From Tubiluchus corallicola (lineage: Eukaryota; Priapulida; Priapulimorpha; Priapulimorphida; Tubiluchidae), in the NCBI GenBank assembly GCA_030141605.1, contig JAQGDQ010001385.1:1-43388 (forward strand): DNA of 43,388 nucleotides. The letters are read 5' to 3'. This document shows positions 1 through 10,940 of this stretch, piece by piece; position 1 is the first letter of the stretch; each line of letters starts with the position of its first letter. The notes under the pieces are model-generated. The model had not been told where the DNA came from and did no database searches. It was given only the letters and a program-made list of their open reading frames with translations. The position numbers and the translations under genes were made by a program.

Positions 1-325
1 TATGGTGTGGTGCTGTGTGGTGTGATGTGGTGGAGTATTATGGTGTGGGTGGTGCAGTGGTATGGTGTGGTGTGATGTGGTGGAGTATTATGGTGTGGGT
101 GGTGCAGTGGTATGGTGTGGTGCAGTGTGGTGTGATGTGGTGGAGTGGTATGGTGTGAGTGGTGTGGTGTGTAGGTGGTATGGTGTGGTGCGGTGTGGTG
201 GTATTGTGTGGTGCGATGAGGTGGAGTGGTATGGTGTGGTGCAGTGTGGTGTGATGAGGTGGAGTGGTGTGGTGTGGGTTGTGTGTTGATTTGTGCACAA
301 AATTCTTTTTGTGGGGTTTGGCTAG
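1..325 (+). mobile_element. 3' part of a composite non-autonomous Helitron, cut by the window edge
   Basis: G/T-rich minisatellite DNA running into a hairpin (stem 296-302 with 307-313, loop 303-306) and CTAG at 322-325 followed by T, which is the classic Helitron 3' terminus. The stretch is nearly identical to 6543-6873, so it is the end of a copy like the one at 5012-6873. The next element starts directly after CTAG with no host DNA between. The 5' end lies outside the window. No transposase is present. Confidence 0.7.
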
Positions 326-1289
326 TATTATATTAATATTCTTGGTATCTTAATATAAAAGATTCGAGGCTACAGCCCGGACGAGGGCACCATTTGTGGC
401 GATCTATAAATCAAACGAAAGGTCTCCATCTAGTGTCGTGCCATTGATGGTTTATTTTTCGAATTGGGCCCACCGCGAGGATGGGGAGGCGAAAAACCTC
501 GAAAAATGGCCATTTTTCGGCCGTTTTTTGTAAAAGTTATACGGCTGAGATGTAGAGAACGGGAATGGGCCAAGGGGGGTGCTGGGTATGGATAGATAGC
601 CCGTTCAGCGATGGGTGTCATAGGCCTATTTAGAATTCGCGAGAGCGCCACGGGGTCCCGCAACGGGCGTTTTCCCGGACACAACTCGCGATTTTTTCGA
701 AATTTTGATCAAACAGCCTGCGGGAAAAACGTTCTGGCGGCGCCCGGTGGGACTCTCGGAAGAAGATATATAGCTCTTTACAAAGAGGAAGGACAGGGCT
801 ACACGATGATGTGGGTTATATGTTAGGGCAGGTCCACCGAGAGAATTACCAACGAGTTAATTAGAGGTTCCATTTTCGGCAATTTTCGCTTAGAAAACTG
901 CTGACGCAAAGGCATTGTTGTGACGTCATCCATTGTATTCTGTCTATAATCTTATAGCTTTAATTCAGCAAAAAGCTGCCTGCTACGGGTTTGCGTTAGT
1001 TAAACAAACAGTAGGCATGATGTTACGGGCTTTGTGTAATAAATGAGGACTAGGTAGGATGTTCGCGTGTTATTGATTACACGTGTATTTATACCCAAAA
1101 TCTTTTGCGGGGCCTTTGCTATTTTTTTCAATATTATAGCACATAGTTTCAACTTTGTGAAAAATGTTTGGAATTGTTTTGTTGTAATGCTGTGCTGTTG
1201 GTGCTTGTGCTATAGGTGTCGTCATCGTTGCCACCATCATCATCATCATCATCAACATCATGATCACCACGTGAGGTGGTGGATTTGAT

Positions 1290-2110
1290 GTGGTGTGGTG
1301 GTGGTGTGCTTTGTGTGTTGTGCTATGGATGGTGTGGTGGGGTGATAGGGTGTGTGTGGTGTGGTGTGGGTAGTGTGGTATGGAGTGGGTGGCGTGGTGT
1401 GTGGGTGGGTGGGTGGGTGTTGTGGTGCAGTGCGGTGTGATGTGGTGGAGTATTATGGTGTGGTGTGGTGTGTGGGTGGTGCGGTGTGGTGTGGTGCAGT
1501 GCAGTGGTATGGTGTGGTGCAGTGTGGTGTGATGTGGTGGAGTCGTATGGTGTGGGTGGTGTGGTGTGGTGTGTGGGAGGTGCAGTGTGCTGCAGTGGTA
1601 TGGTGTGGTGCGGTGTGGTGTGATGTGGTGGAGTGGTATGGTGTGGGTGGTGTGGTGTGTAGGTGGGTGGGTGGTGTGGTGCAGTGTGGTGTTATGGTGT
1701 GGTGCTGTGCAGTGTGATGTGGTGGAGTCGTATGGTGTGGGTGGTGTGGTGTGGTGTGTGGGTGGTGCGGTGTGCTGCAGTGGTATGGTGTGGTGCAGTG
1801 TGGTGTGATGTGGTGGAGTGGTATGGTGTGGGTGGTGTGGTGTGTAGGTGGGTGGGTGGTGTGGTGTTATGGTGTGGTGCTGTACGGTGTGATGTGGTGG
1901 AGTATTATGGTGTGGGTGGTGTGGTGTGGTGTGTGGGTGGTGCAGTGGTATGGTGTGGTGCAGTGTGGTGTGATGTGGTGGAGTGGTATGGTGTGGGTGG
2001 TGTGGTGTGTAGGTGGTATGGTGTGGTGCAGTGTGGTGCGATGAGGTGGAGTGGTATGGTGTGGTGCAGTGTGGTGTGATGAGGTGGAGAGGTGAGGTGT
2101 GGGTTGTGTG
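1290..2110 (+). repeat. G/T-only minisatellite with about 90-bp units and 185-bp higher-order period
   Basis: Imperfect tandem units built from GTGTGATGTGGTGGAGT plus TGGTGTGG stretches recur about every 85-95 bp. A doubled period of 185 bp is visible between 1596 and 1781. The + strand is almost free of C and poor in A. At 1403-1417 four GGG runs are separated by single T, a canonical G-quadruplex motif. Long open frames on both strands (Val/Trp/Cys/Gly-rich on +, His/Thr/Pro-rich on -) are by-products of this composition. Confidence 0.9.
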
Positions 2111-2120
2111 TTGATTTGTG

Positions 2121-2151
2121 CACAAAATTTATTTTTGTGAGGTTTGGCTAA
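2121..2151 (+). other. Helitron 3' terminal hairpin and CTAA end, copy I
   Basis: Stem CACAAAA (2121-2127) pairs with TTTTGTG (2133-2139), loop of 5 nt, spacer of 8 nt, then CTAA at 2148-2151. It matches the CTRR consensus of Helitron 3' ends. Confidence 0.7.
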
Positions 2152-2646
2152 ATTAATTAATTAATATATTTATTAATTAATATATAGATTATAACACCAG
2201 TGCAAAGCTTTTGGAGAATAAGGATTTTTAACAAACCACAGACAAAGCAAAGTTCAAATAGAACTCTTTGTAATAATGAAAGTATTTATGTCGATGTCCA
2301 AACGTGAAATTCAGTGATGCCACGTAAGAATTTAGGAAGTGCCGTGTGGCGCAAATCTGTAAGTAATGGTTTGTTTCGTCATAAAACTGCGTATCGTAGC
2401 AACAGCATCGTATAGTGCAGGAAAAGGCAAGCCGTCTTCTATGCCGCGCTGTGGAGTGTGGTATCGTAGAGGCTGCAACGAACAGGGACAGATCGCTTTC
2501 AAAGGAACATCAAGGGTAACCGGAACGCGAAAGAAGGATCACCTTCTGTCTAAACGAAACTAGGGGGAAGAGAGTAAATATATGTCTTTTTTCAGTTTGA
2601 ACTTATTAGTGGTTACACAGTAACGCACGAGCCACGGTTTGAATCA

Positions 2647-2716
2647 GAGTGGCTCGCTGAGGGTCTCCCGAGTATGCTTCCTGGGAATTGGCTGTTACCG
2701 TATGGATTCGATCCTC
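2647..2716 (+). repeat. tRNA-like (possible SINE) remnant
   Basis: An A-box-like stretch (about 2649-2661) and a B-box-like stretch GGATTCGATCC (2704-2714) are spaced as in a tRNA promoter. No complete cloverleaf can be drawn, so this is more likely a SINE head than a tRNA gene. Weak call. Confidence 0.25.
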
Positions 2717-2819
2717 GTCCGGCATGATTATATTCGCCGTATTGACTGTGACCTTTCATTTCCTAGTGGGAAGGTTTATACATTCGAACATGGCGTCGGA
2801 TGGAAGAGACAGAGGCTGA

Positions 2820-3303
<484 letters not shown>

Positions 3304-3423
3304 CAGAGATTATGATTACGTGAATATGCTATTGCCTACGGCTATTTTACATATTAAGTTAACGAACTATTATATTGACTGCTTTTTGTTTAAATTCGTC
3401 ATATTCTACACAGATAACAGAAC

Positions 3424-3855
3424 ATGGTAAAATTCTGTTTTGCCACCTTTGTCCTTCTTGTGGTGATACTGTCAACTACGGATGGCTGTCCAAAGAAATT
3501 TGCGCCGCCGAAGCCTAAGCCGATGCCTACTACTACTAGGGACCCCTACCATATAGACACTTTATTAGACATTCATATTGGACGTTGTACAAAAAAGACT
3601 TTTCCGGGGAGGGATGCGATAGGAGTATGTGAGAGGTGCGCCCGCGTTCTGGCACATATTTCTGGCGAAAGGGGTAGGACAATGTACAGAATGTGTTGCA
3701 ACAATCATGAGGTCAAGTTGTACAATAAGTGTCTCCACCATTTCAAGCAAACTGGTGCAGCGACCGATGCAGCTGGACCCAATCCATCAGCAGCGCCACT
3801 ACTGTCGCTGTTGCTGTTTGGCTTTGCAGTTATGAGAGTGAAACATTGCTACTAA
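3424..3855 (+). CDS. Small secreted cysteine-rich protein, possibly GPI-anchored (unrecognised family)
   Basis: The frame encodes 143 residues. Residues 1-20 form a clear signal peptide (basic start, hydrophobic core FVLLVVILS). A Pro/Lys linker follows (about 23-39), then a compact domain with cysteines at 55, 69, 72, 91, 92 and 103 (C-x13-C-x2-C-x18-CC-x10-C); Cys22 sits near the predicted cleavage site. The C-terminus has small residues (about 111-125) followed by a hydrophobic run (126-137), like a GPI-attachment signal or a weak membrane anchor. The VCxxC core and first spacing faintly recall the CHH/ITP peptide-hormone fold, but the adjacent Cys pair does not fit well. An AATAAA lies about 160 bp downstream. 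The ATG is the first in frame and starts the signal peptide. It sits alone between two Helitron blocks. The gene is probably real; its function is unknown. Confidence 0.75.
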   Translation: MVKFCFATFVLLVVILSTTDGCPKKFAPPKPKPMPTTTRDPYHIDTLLDIHIGRCTKKTFPGRDAIGVCERCARVLAHISGERGRTMYRMCCNNHEVKLYNKCLHHFKQTGAATDAAGPNPSAAPLLSLLLFGFAVMRVKHCY

Positions 3856-4016
3856 GGTGGTGAAAGTACATCAATCTCTTTTACATGTTTCTATGCTCTA
3901 CACACAAGAGTTCTACTTTGTACAATGAAGTCAATGATTTGGAGATTGTTTTATATTTCTGAAAGAAACCTGTATTATGCCCATCATTTAGCTCCTTTAT
4001 CTGTGATATTTTTTTA

Positions 4017-4022
4017 AATAAA
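4017..4022 (+). terminator. Poly(A) signal AATAAA of the small secreted protein gene
   Basis: First consensus AATAAA downstream of the stop at 3853-3855, followed about 15-30 nt later by T/GT-rich DNA (TTGGTTTTGTTTGTC), as expected for a 3' end. Confidence 0.55.
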
Positions 4023-4229
4023 ATACTATTATCTTGGTTTTGTTTGTCTCGTTTTCGTCCTTGTTTTATCTGTCAACTTTAATTAATTTTATTTGAGTAG
4101 TTCATATATACGTTGATGTTGACTGTACTACGTAGAATATAGAACATCATTGCTTTTTACTGATGCAAGATGGGTTGCTTCTGCTAAATGTAATAACAAG
4201 AGCTGATTATTTCTGCCTATTTAATAACG

Positions 4230-4481
4230 TATGGAACGTCAAAATGGAATTTATTGCTTATTTTTGAATATTAATAAATCAGTTGTGAAACTTAACAAAT
4301 CATTTTTGAACATTAAAACGCCACGCATTTATTAATATTAGTTAATCATGTATATACATTTAAAATTAATTTGTTAATATTAAAAATGATTTATGAACAT
4401 TCAAAATTGATTTATTAATACAGATATAAATGTTTTATTAATATTAAAAATAAGCGTTAAAATCCACATTGACGTTCCATA
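4230..4481. mobile_element. MITE with about 48-bp terminal inverted repeats and TA ends (mariner-like)
   Basis: The left end TATGGAACGTCAA... (from 4230) is matched in inverted orientation by ...TTGACGTTCCATA (to 4481), and similarity continues inward for about 48 bp with few differences. TA flanks both ends, as in Tc1/mariner insertions. The interior is very AT-rich with short repeats around TTATTAATATTAAAAAT. No coding capacity. Confidence 0.75.
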
Positions 4482-4867
4482 AGAGCGTAATGTGATCTCG
4501 GTTTCTGTATGCACACATTATATAAGACTCTAGGTGAATTTTGAAACATTGCCATATTTTTTAGCAATGAAAATGGCTTTCGAATTTGGTTTAAAGTTTT
4601 ATAGCATTTCAAGTATAGGTTAAATAGTGACAAATAGATTTGTCTAATACTTTTGAAGTCTGCTTCCTTGTAATATGAGGTGTGCCTTGCAAATTGTCTT
4701 AGTAAGAATGCGCAAGACTGTTATAGTATGCACTTTCATAAACCTCCTAATAGCATTCTGCTACTATTAATATAAATTACTCATCACCTAAATATAAATG
4801 AGCCTTTTCACAGTTCCAGCGATTGATGATGATCGTGAAAAGGTCAAATGTTAAGTGCACCAGACAA
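4482..4867. other. Unannotated AT-rich spacer
   Basis: Nothing recognisable between the MITE and the second Helitron block. Confidence 0.5.
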
Positions 4868-5011
4868 CGCATTGGAATGGGTGGGGTTGTGTGGTCTTGT
4901 GTTGCGGTGTGGCGTGGGGAGTGTGTTGTGAGTGGAGCTGCGGGTTGGTGTGTGGTGTGGGTTATTGTTGTGAGTTCACGCGCAAAATTTTTTTGCGTGC
5001 AGTTTGGCTAG
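4868..5011 (+). mobile_element. 3' fragment of a Helitron
   Basis: A short G/T-rich stretch (about 4875-4975) ends in a near-perfect hairpin, CGCAAAA (4981-4987) with TTTTGCG (4991-4997), then CTAG at 5008-5011 followed by T. The start at 4868 is approximate. The element after it begins TCTATC..., fitting the 5'-TC rule of Helitrons. Confidence 0.6.
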
Positions 5012-6873
5012 TCTATCTATACTCTTATATTAATATTCTTGGTATATATATTTATTTATTTATATATATATATAAGATACGAGGCTACAGCCCGGACGAG
5101 GGAACCATTTGCGGCGATCTATACATAAAAAGAAAGGTCTCGATCTAGTGTCGTGCCATTGATGGTTTATTTTTCGCATCGGGCCCACCGGAAGGAATGG
5201 GGGGCGAAAAACCTCCAAAAATGGCCCTTTTTCGGCCGTTTTTTGCAAAAGTTATACGGCTGAGATGTAGAGAACGGGAACTGGCCGAGGGGGGTGCTGG
5301 GTATGGATAGATAGCCCGTTCAGCGGTGGGTGTAGTAGGTATATTTAGAATTCGTGAGAGGGCCACGGGGTCCCGTAACGGGCGTTTTCCCGGACCCAAC
5401 TCACGATTTTTTCGAAATTTTGACCAAACAGCCTGCGGAAAAAACGTTCTAGCGGCGCCCAGTGGGACTCTCGGACGGAGATATATAGCTCTCTACAAAG
5501 AGGAAGGACAGGGCTACACGATAGTGTGGGTTATATTTTAGGGCAGGTCCACCGAGAGGTGTATTGGCGAGTTAATTAGGAGTTCCCTTTTCGGCAATTT
5601 TCACTTGGAAAACTGCTGACGCAAAACCATTGTTCTGACGTCATCAATTGTGCTCTACTCTGCTTATAACTTTAATTCAGCAAAAAGCTACAGGCTTTGC
5701 GTTAGTTAAACAAACAGTAGGCATGATGTTACGGGCTTTGCGTTATAAATGAGGACTAGGTAGGATGTTCGCGTATTGTTGATTACACGTGGTTTTTTAC
5801 GGAAAATCTTTTGCGGGGCCTTTGCTATTTATTATATTATAGCACATAGTTTCAACTTTGTGAAAAATGTTTGGAATGGTTTTGTTGTAATGCTGTGCTG
5901 TTGGTGCTTGTGCTATAGGTGTCGTCATCGTTGCCACCATCATCATCATCATCATCAACATCATGATCACCACGTGAGGTGGTGGATTTGATGTGGTGTG
6001 GTGGTGGTGTGCTTTGTGTGTTTTGCTATGGATGGTGTGGTGGGGTGATAGGGTGTGTGGGGTTGGTAGTGTGGTATGGAGTGGGTGGCGTGGTGTGTGG
6101 GTGGGTGTTGTGGTGCAGTGTGGTGTGATGTGGTGGAGTATTATGGTGTGGGTGGTGTGGTGTGGTGTGTGGGTGGTGCGGTGTGGTGTGGTGTGGTGCA
6201 GTGGTATGGTGTGGTGCAGTGTGGTGTGATGTGGTGGAGTTGTATGGTGTGGGTGGTGTGGTGTGGTGTGTGGGTGGTGCGGTGTGCTGTGGAGTGGTAT
6301 GGTGTGGGTGGTGTGGTGTGTAGGTGGGTGGGTGGTGTGGTGCAGTGTGGTGTTATGGTGTGGTGCTGTGCTGTGCGGTGTGATGTGGTGGAGTCGTATG
6401 GTGTGGGTGGTGTGGTGTGGTGTGTGGGTGGTGCGGTGTGCTGCAGTGGTATGGTGTGGTGTGGTGTGGTGTGATGTGGTGGAGTGGTATGGTGTGGGTG
6501 GTGTGGTGTGTAGGTGGGTGGGTGGTGTGGTGCAGTGTGGTGTTATGGTGTGGTGCTGTGTGGTGTGATGTGGTGGAGTATTATGGTGTGGGTGGTGCAG
6601 TGGTATGGTGTGGTGTGATGTGGTGGAGTATTATGGTGTGGGTGGTGCAGTGGTATGGTGTGGTGCAGTGTGGTGTGATGTGGTGGAGTGGTATGGTGTG
6701 AGTGGTGTGGTGTGTAGGTGGTATGGTGTGGTGCGGTGTGGTGGTATTGTGTGGTGTGATGAGGTGGAGTGGTATGGTGTGGTGCAGTGTGGTGTGGTGT
6801 GATGAGGTGGAGTGGTGTGGTGTGGGTTGTGTGTTGATTTGTGCACAAAATTCTTTTTGTGGGGTTTGGCTAG
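5012..6873 (+). mobile_element. Composite non-autonomous Helitron, copy II (most complete)
   Basis: It begins TC at 5012 directly after the upstream CTAG, has an AT-rich lead, then the conserved core (about 5085-5800). The inner end near 5798-5829 is damaged: the stem is GGAAAA on the left and the tetranucleotide reads CTAT. About 170 bp common to copy I follows, then the G/T minisatellite, then an intact hairpin (6844-6850 with 6855-6861) and CTAG at 6870-6873. Copies I and II are alike along their full length except for minisatellite rearrangements. No protein is encoded; small frames shared by the copies are broken by indels in copy III. Confidence 0.75.
6000..6830 (+). repeat. G/T minisatellite of Helitron copy II
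   Basis: Same unit types and C-poor + strand as at 1290-2110. The last 300 bp match window positions 1-290 closely, including two tandem TGGAGTATTATGGTGTGGG units. Confidence 0.9.
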
Positions 6874-7662
6874 TATATTAATATTCTTGGTATGGGCTTA
6901 ATATATAAGATTCGAGACTACAGCCCGGACGAGGGCACCATTTGCGGCGATCTATATATCAAACGAAAGGTCTCGATCTAGTGTCGTCTCATTGATGGTT
7001 TATTTTTCGAATCGGGCCCACCGGGAGGAACGGGGGGCGAAAAACCTCCAAAAATGGCCATTTTTCGGCCGTTTTTTTGCAAAAGTTATACGGCTGAGAT
7101 GTAGAGAACGGGAACGGGCCGAGGGTGGTGCTGGCTATGGATAGATAGCCCGTTCAGCGATGGGTGTCATAGGCCTATTTAGAATTCGCGAGAGGGCCAC
7201 GGCGTCCCGTAACGGGCATTTTTCCGGACCCAACTCGCGATTTTTTTCGAAATTTTGACCAAACAGCCTGCGGAAAAAACGTTCTAGCGGCGCCTGGTGG
7301 GACTCTCGGAAGAAGATATATGGCTCATCAGAAAGAGGAAGAACGGGGCTACACGATGATGTGAGCTACATTTTAGGGCAGGTCCACTGAGAGGAGTACC
7401 GACGAGTTAATTAGGAGTTCTATTTTCGGCAATTTTCACTTAGAAAATTGCTGACGCAAAGGCATTGTTGTGACGTCATCCATTGTACTCTACTCTGCTT
7501 ATAACTTTAATTCAGCAAAAAGCTGCAGGCTTTGCGTTATTTAAACAAACAGTAGGCATGATGTTACGGGCTTTGTGTTATAAATGAGGATAGGTAGGAT
7601 GTTCGCGTATTATTGATTACACGTGGTTTTTTACGCAAAATCTTTTGCGGGGCCTTTGCTAG
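6874..7662 (+). mobile_element. Short non-autonomous Helitron, copy III (intact inner terminus)
   Basis: Joined directly to CTAG of copy II. It carries the core shared with copies I and II but ends at an intact hairpin, CGCAAAA (7634-7640) with TTTTGCG (7643-7649), spacer 9 nt, CTAG (7659-7662), then T. Unrelated AT-rich DNA starts right after, marking a true element boundary. This copy shows what the inner end of copies I and II looked like before decay. Confidence 0.75.
7634..7662 (+). other. Intact Helitron 3' hairpin plus CTAG
   Basis: Perfect 7-bp stem with a 2-nt loop. Compared with the CACAAAA/TTTTGTG stems at 296, 2121 and 6844, the G-C pair is replaced by A-T on both arms, a compensatory change. 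Confidence 0.75.
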
Positions 7663-8844
7663 TCTGTTATTAATTTTCATAATTTAAAGGCTATAAATGC
7701 TAGTAAAAGTTGACATACTGATTAAAATAGTAAAAATGCATAAAATATAAATAGCAATTTAAAAAATTCTTTAAATCATAAAAAGCTATATTTGTGCTAT
7801 GCAAATACATCTATAAGTGCATATGGGTTATATCAGAACGCCGAAGTTAATCTGTAGCCGCATTCGTTTCTGTTAAAAACATATAGAGAATTTGCCTTCG
7901 TTACTTGATTGCGAAGACTATTTCACTATACAACATATTGATATTTAATAGTGTTTCATAACATTAGTTTTGAATTTAGGAATGTGAAATTTATTATATA
8001 GGCTGGTTGTATAAGCATACGTCATTATTAAAAACAAATAAGTACAATACGTAAACCAATTTTGACAAACTTCTATTTCCTTAAATGAGCTACACGGGTT
8101 GTTCACACTTGCTTTTACTATCAACCGTGTGGCCTCATAACTGAATCGCGTCACACAAGCCATAGCAATCACGATGAAATTGGTGGGTTCAATGGCACAA
8201 CACAATGCATATAATCCCAAGGCGGGTTCAAAAAGCTATCATTAGCTCGCTCAGGCTTAAAACACATTTTTGCTGTGATATCAGATCTGTACGTTTTTAA
8301 AATCGAAAGCGATGAACTCCAGTTTTGCCAGGTTAAAGTAACAATGTCTTATCTTAACCTATCTTACAACTTCAAAAGTCTCGCTTAGCAGAGAGGGAGA
8401 GGGTAGCAGTAGCTACATAGTAAATTGTACTAAACTCCAAACAAATGTATATTGATGAGTAAACACAATACCATTACCAATTCAATACCAAACAAAGAAA
8501 AATAGGCCTACAATCGGATTTTTACATGCATAATATGGAAAGAGCTACCGCCATTTACACTGCCTGTTTAACCCTCAAACTAAGTTAAGCTAAGCTACAA
8601 GCGACTTTTTGCGCTTAATTTTCAGTCTTCGTTCTTATTTTTCTGCAATAGCGCTGGGAGCTTTAATGTGGTTTCGTCTGGAATACTAAACTAAGGGCCG
8701 TCGTAAACCTGACACCATGGCTGTACCTAATTACCTCGAAAGAGTTAGCACCTGTACTGTAACGTGGGTTTTCCCATAAAGTGAACTTCAGGAATTACGG
8801 TAGCCTATATATAAAGTCCTATATGGATCTGTCTCGTAGGCAAT

Positions 8845-8990
8845 CCAATGTATAGATTGATAGATTTTATTTTGATTCAGTACACGTAGTACCATATTAC
8901 GGCTATTTACAACACGCATAAAAATTATTGATAAAACAGATTAAAATTTCTAACTAAAAATATAAAATATCTTGCCTAAAAATTACAACT
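8845..8990 (-). repeat. Possible LINE 3'-end remnant with GATAGAT-type tail
   Basis: Read on the minus strand the segment ends AATAAAATCTATCAATCTAT, resembling the tail of the LINE relic at 23588. No coding part remains. Confidence 0.3.
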
Positions 8991-9425
8991 TAAAAGCATC
9001 ATTATGATAACTTTCGCCCGTTTAAAAAACAGTTTTTAACGAAATGAGACAACTTATTTGCACGGAATAGTTCATAGATTTGAAGTTACCCAAAGTCGTT
9101 CACTGAGTTCATTTAGTAGACATAAGCAAACTACATCAGTGCAACTAATATTCTGTTCCAAGTTTTCACCTGTTTTAGTTAAAGTTATTCTGCTAATTGA
9201 AATAAAATTTTTACTCATGACCTTGAATCCGACGTACACGGCAGAAGCTCTATCACGACTGTTCTGTGCTATAGTTTTGCCACATTCTACCGAAAGTAGG
9301 TTCCTTCTGGTTCTTCGTATGTTTGTTTAGGAGATGTGTTTATATTGTTTACGTTAGCGAAGTCTTGTTAGCGGAGTCTTCATTGTCAAAAATAATAGTT
9401 TGCCAAACAAGTTTATCATCGTAAA

Positions 9426-9637
9426 GCGGCATTAACAGTCATCCGGGATGCGTGTGCGTTATGTGGATGCGGAATAGATGAAATCTGCTTGTGATGTTTT
9501 CAACGCACCCGCTTATAATCAGACCTGCGTTATGCGTTATTTTTTCTGCAGCTATTTCCTATTGATTTTTTTCGCTGCTATTCCGCTGGTGGATAACACA
9601 TAACGCATACGCATTCTGGATGCTAGCTAACAACGCC
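9426..9637. mobile_element. Foldback/MITE with about 55-bp inverted repeats
   Basis: GCGGCATTAACAGTCATCC... at the left is matched in inverse by ...GGATGCTAGCTAACAACGCC at the right. Both arms share GGGATGCGTGTGCGTTATGTG-like and GCGGAATAG-like blocks, with several mismatches. The superfamily is unknown. No clear target-site duplication. Confidence 0.6.
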
Positions 9638-10625
9638 ATTTAATTAAAAGACCTTAAATAGAACGTACATACATCTAAAATGTGTTGCGACATTGTTTTA
9701 TAGGTCCGAGGCATAACATAATTTCATAATGTTATCTACCCGGTCATAATTAAATTGAAGAAACCAAATTAGTTTTAAGATTTTATTTCACAGCAAATTT
9801 TGTTCTGAACTAGTGTCATGTTGAAAGTCAGGAAAACAAGTGGCAAAAATTACAGGTGAAATCAGCTCAGGTGTGATAAAAAATTAGATATTATACTTAC
9901 TTGTAAGCTGTAGAAGCCAATAAAATTTAAAACAGGAAAGAGTAAAACTTAACAATTTTAACAGAAATGCCTGTAGATGGCAGCACAACGCAATGTTAAA
10001 AAGGAACGTACGGTGTAAGTATAACAATGTAAATTTGGTCTAATTAAAATAATTTCATTCTGTCTATCAATAATATTTTAAGATTTGTTTGCCTTCAGGT
10101 TTTCTAGATTTTTTCCACATATTTCAGGACAAATATTTTATGCAATTAACCTACATTCAGGCACACTTTTCTGGTGCACGAATATATAAGGTACAGAATC
10201 CTTACTCACTGCAGGTCAAGCTGCTTGGTGATAATAAAAATGACACATGTACCTAGAAGCCCTTTCTAATTATATCGAGATAACCCGGTCAGGTAATTTT
10301 TGCACTCGTTCGATCATATGTCATCTTGTTCATGTATTTGGTGATATCACCGCCTGTTGGAAACATAAAGTCAATTAGAATAGACATCAGAATCGCATCT
10401 TTTTATTTTTTGCAACAAACTCGCAGGAAATTAAGTACTGTTTTCCTGTCTCAAAATTCTCACGACTTGACATGACTCATTAATTCTGACAATAATATAA
10501 TTTTTATACAAAGTTAAGGGCATTTAACCACTTTGCACATTAAGAGAGGGCTTGTTATAGTCCTCCTCTATGCTACATTGAGGAAGGCGTTTTAATTTTT
10601 TCAACTGACAAGAAATAAAAAAGTC

Positions 10626-10940
10626 CTCCTCAATCTAGCATTCATGTTTGTGCCTCTGGAGCATAAAGTTTATTTTAATAATTTCAGCAATGTGGCCAAA
10701 GCTACAAATGACTGGGACCTATTAATAAAAGAAAGTTTACCTATGTACCTTAACACGTCTTCTCTTAAAGTGCAAAATATTATATGTTGTTCAGTGAATT
10801 CAGTTTTTGAAATTACATCAAAATCACGTAAATTTTGGCGGCCGACATTGTAAGATGACTCGCTGCTTTTTGACCAAAATTCAAACTTGTAAACATTTAT
10901 TTTATTAATTCAATCCTATAATTTTTGTAAATTTGTTTTT
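10626..10940 (+). pseudogene. Relic of a retroelement C-terminus (GIY-YIG type) with its 3' end
   Basis: A 69-codon frame (10644-10853) includes NDWDLLIKESLPMYLN, resembling the LLIKESLxIxxxxPSLN motif at the end of GIY-YIG domains in Penelope-like and related retroelements. The next 60 bp (10877-10937) recur at 29101-29158 without coding sequence, as expected for a dispersed 3' end. Everything upstream is lost. Confidence 0.4.

Larger units (their letters stand above)
326..2151 (+). mobile_element. Composite non-autonomous Helitron, copy I
   Basis: The copy begins abutting the CTAG of the preceding element, with an AT-rich lead and then a roughly 730-bp GC-richer core (about 361-1095) shared with 5085-5800 and 6905-7635. 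Near 1094-1122 the core carries a damaged version of the Helitron end: the stem has mismatches and CTAG reads CTAT. Sequence continues through about 170 bp shared only with copy II, a CAT-repeat stretch (about 1230-1260), the G/T minisatellite, and a second hairpin (2121-2127 with 2133-2139) ending in CTAA at 2148-2151. No ORF for Rep/helicase exists, so it would need an autonomous partner. Assignment rests on terminal structure, not on a known family name. Confidence 0.72.

Noticed and set aside
611-826. Small + strand frame in the Helitron core that recurs at 5326-5541, with an antisense frame at 430-684 / 5145-5399
   Set aside because: Similarity follows from DNA duplication; the third copy (6874-7662) has an indel that breaks the frame, and both strands are open in the same place.
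1067-1288. Frame with a His-rich end repeated at 5776-5991
   Set aside because: The His run comes from a CAT repeat; the frame spans the decayed Helitron terminus and has indels between copies.
1070-2125. Long minus-strand His/Thr/Pro frame (351 codons) and + strand Val/Trp/Cys/Gly frames over the G/T minisatellites
   Set aside because: Open only because the DNA is a low-complexity repeat; several frames are open at once and no homologous motif exists.
3424-3855. Firm assignment of the small protein to CHH/ITP hormones
   Set aside because: Cysteine spacing differs in the second half (adjacent CC, longer loop) and a C-terminal hydrophobic tail is atypical.
7945-8220. Minus-strand 91-codon frame with hydrophobic stretches
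   Set aside because: No recognisable family, no splice or poly(A) context; isolated chance frame is as likely.
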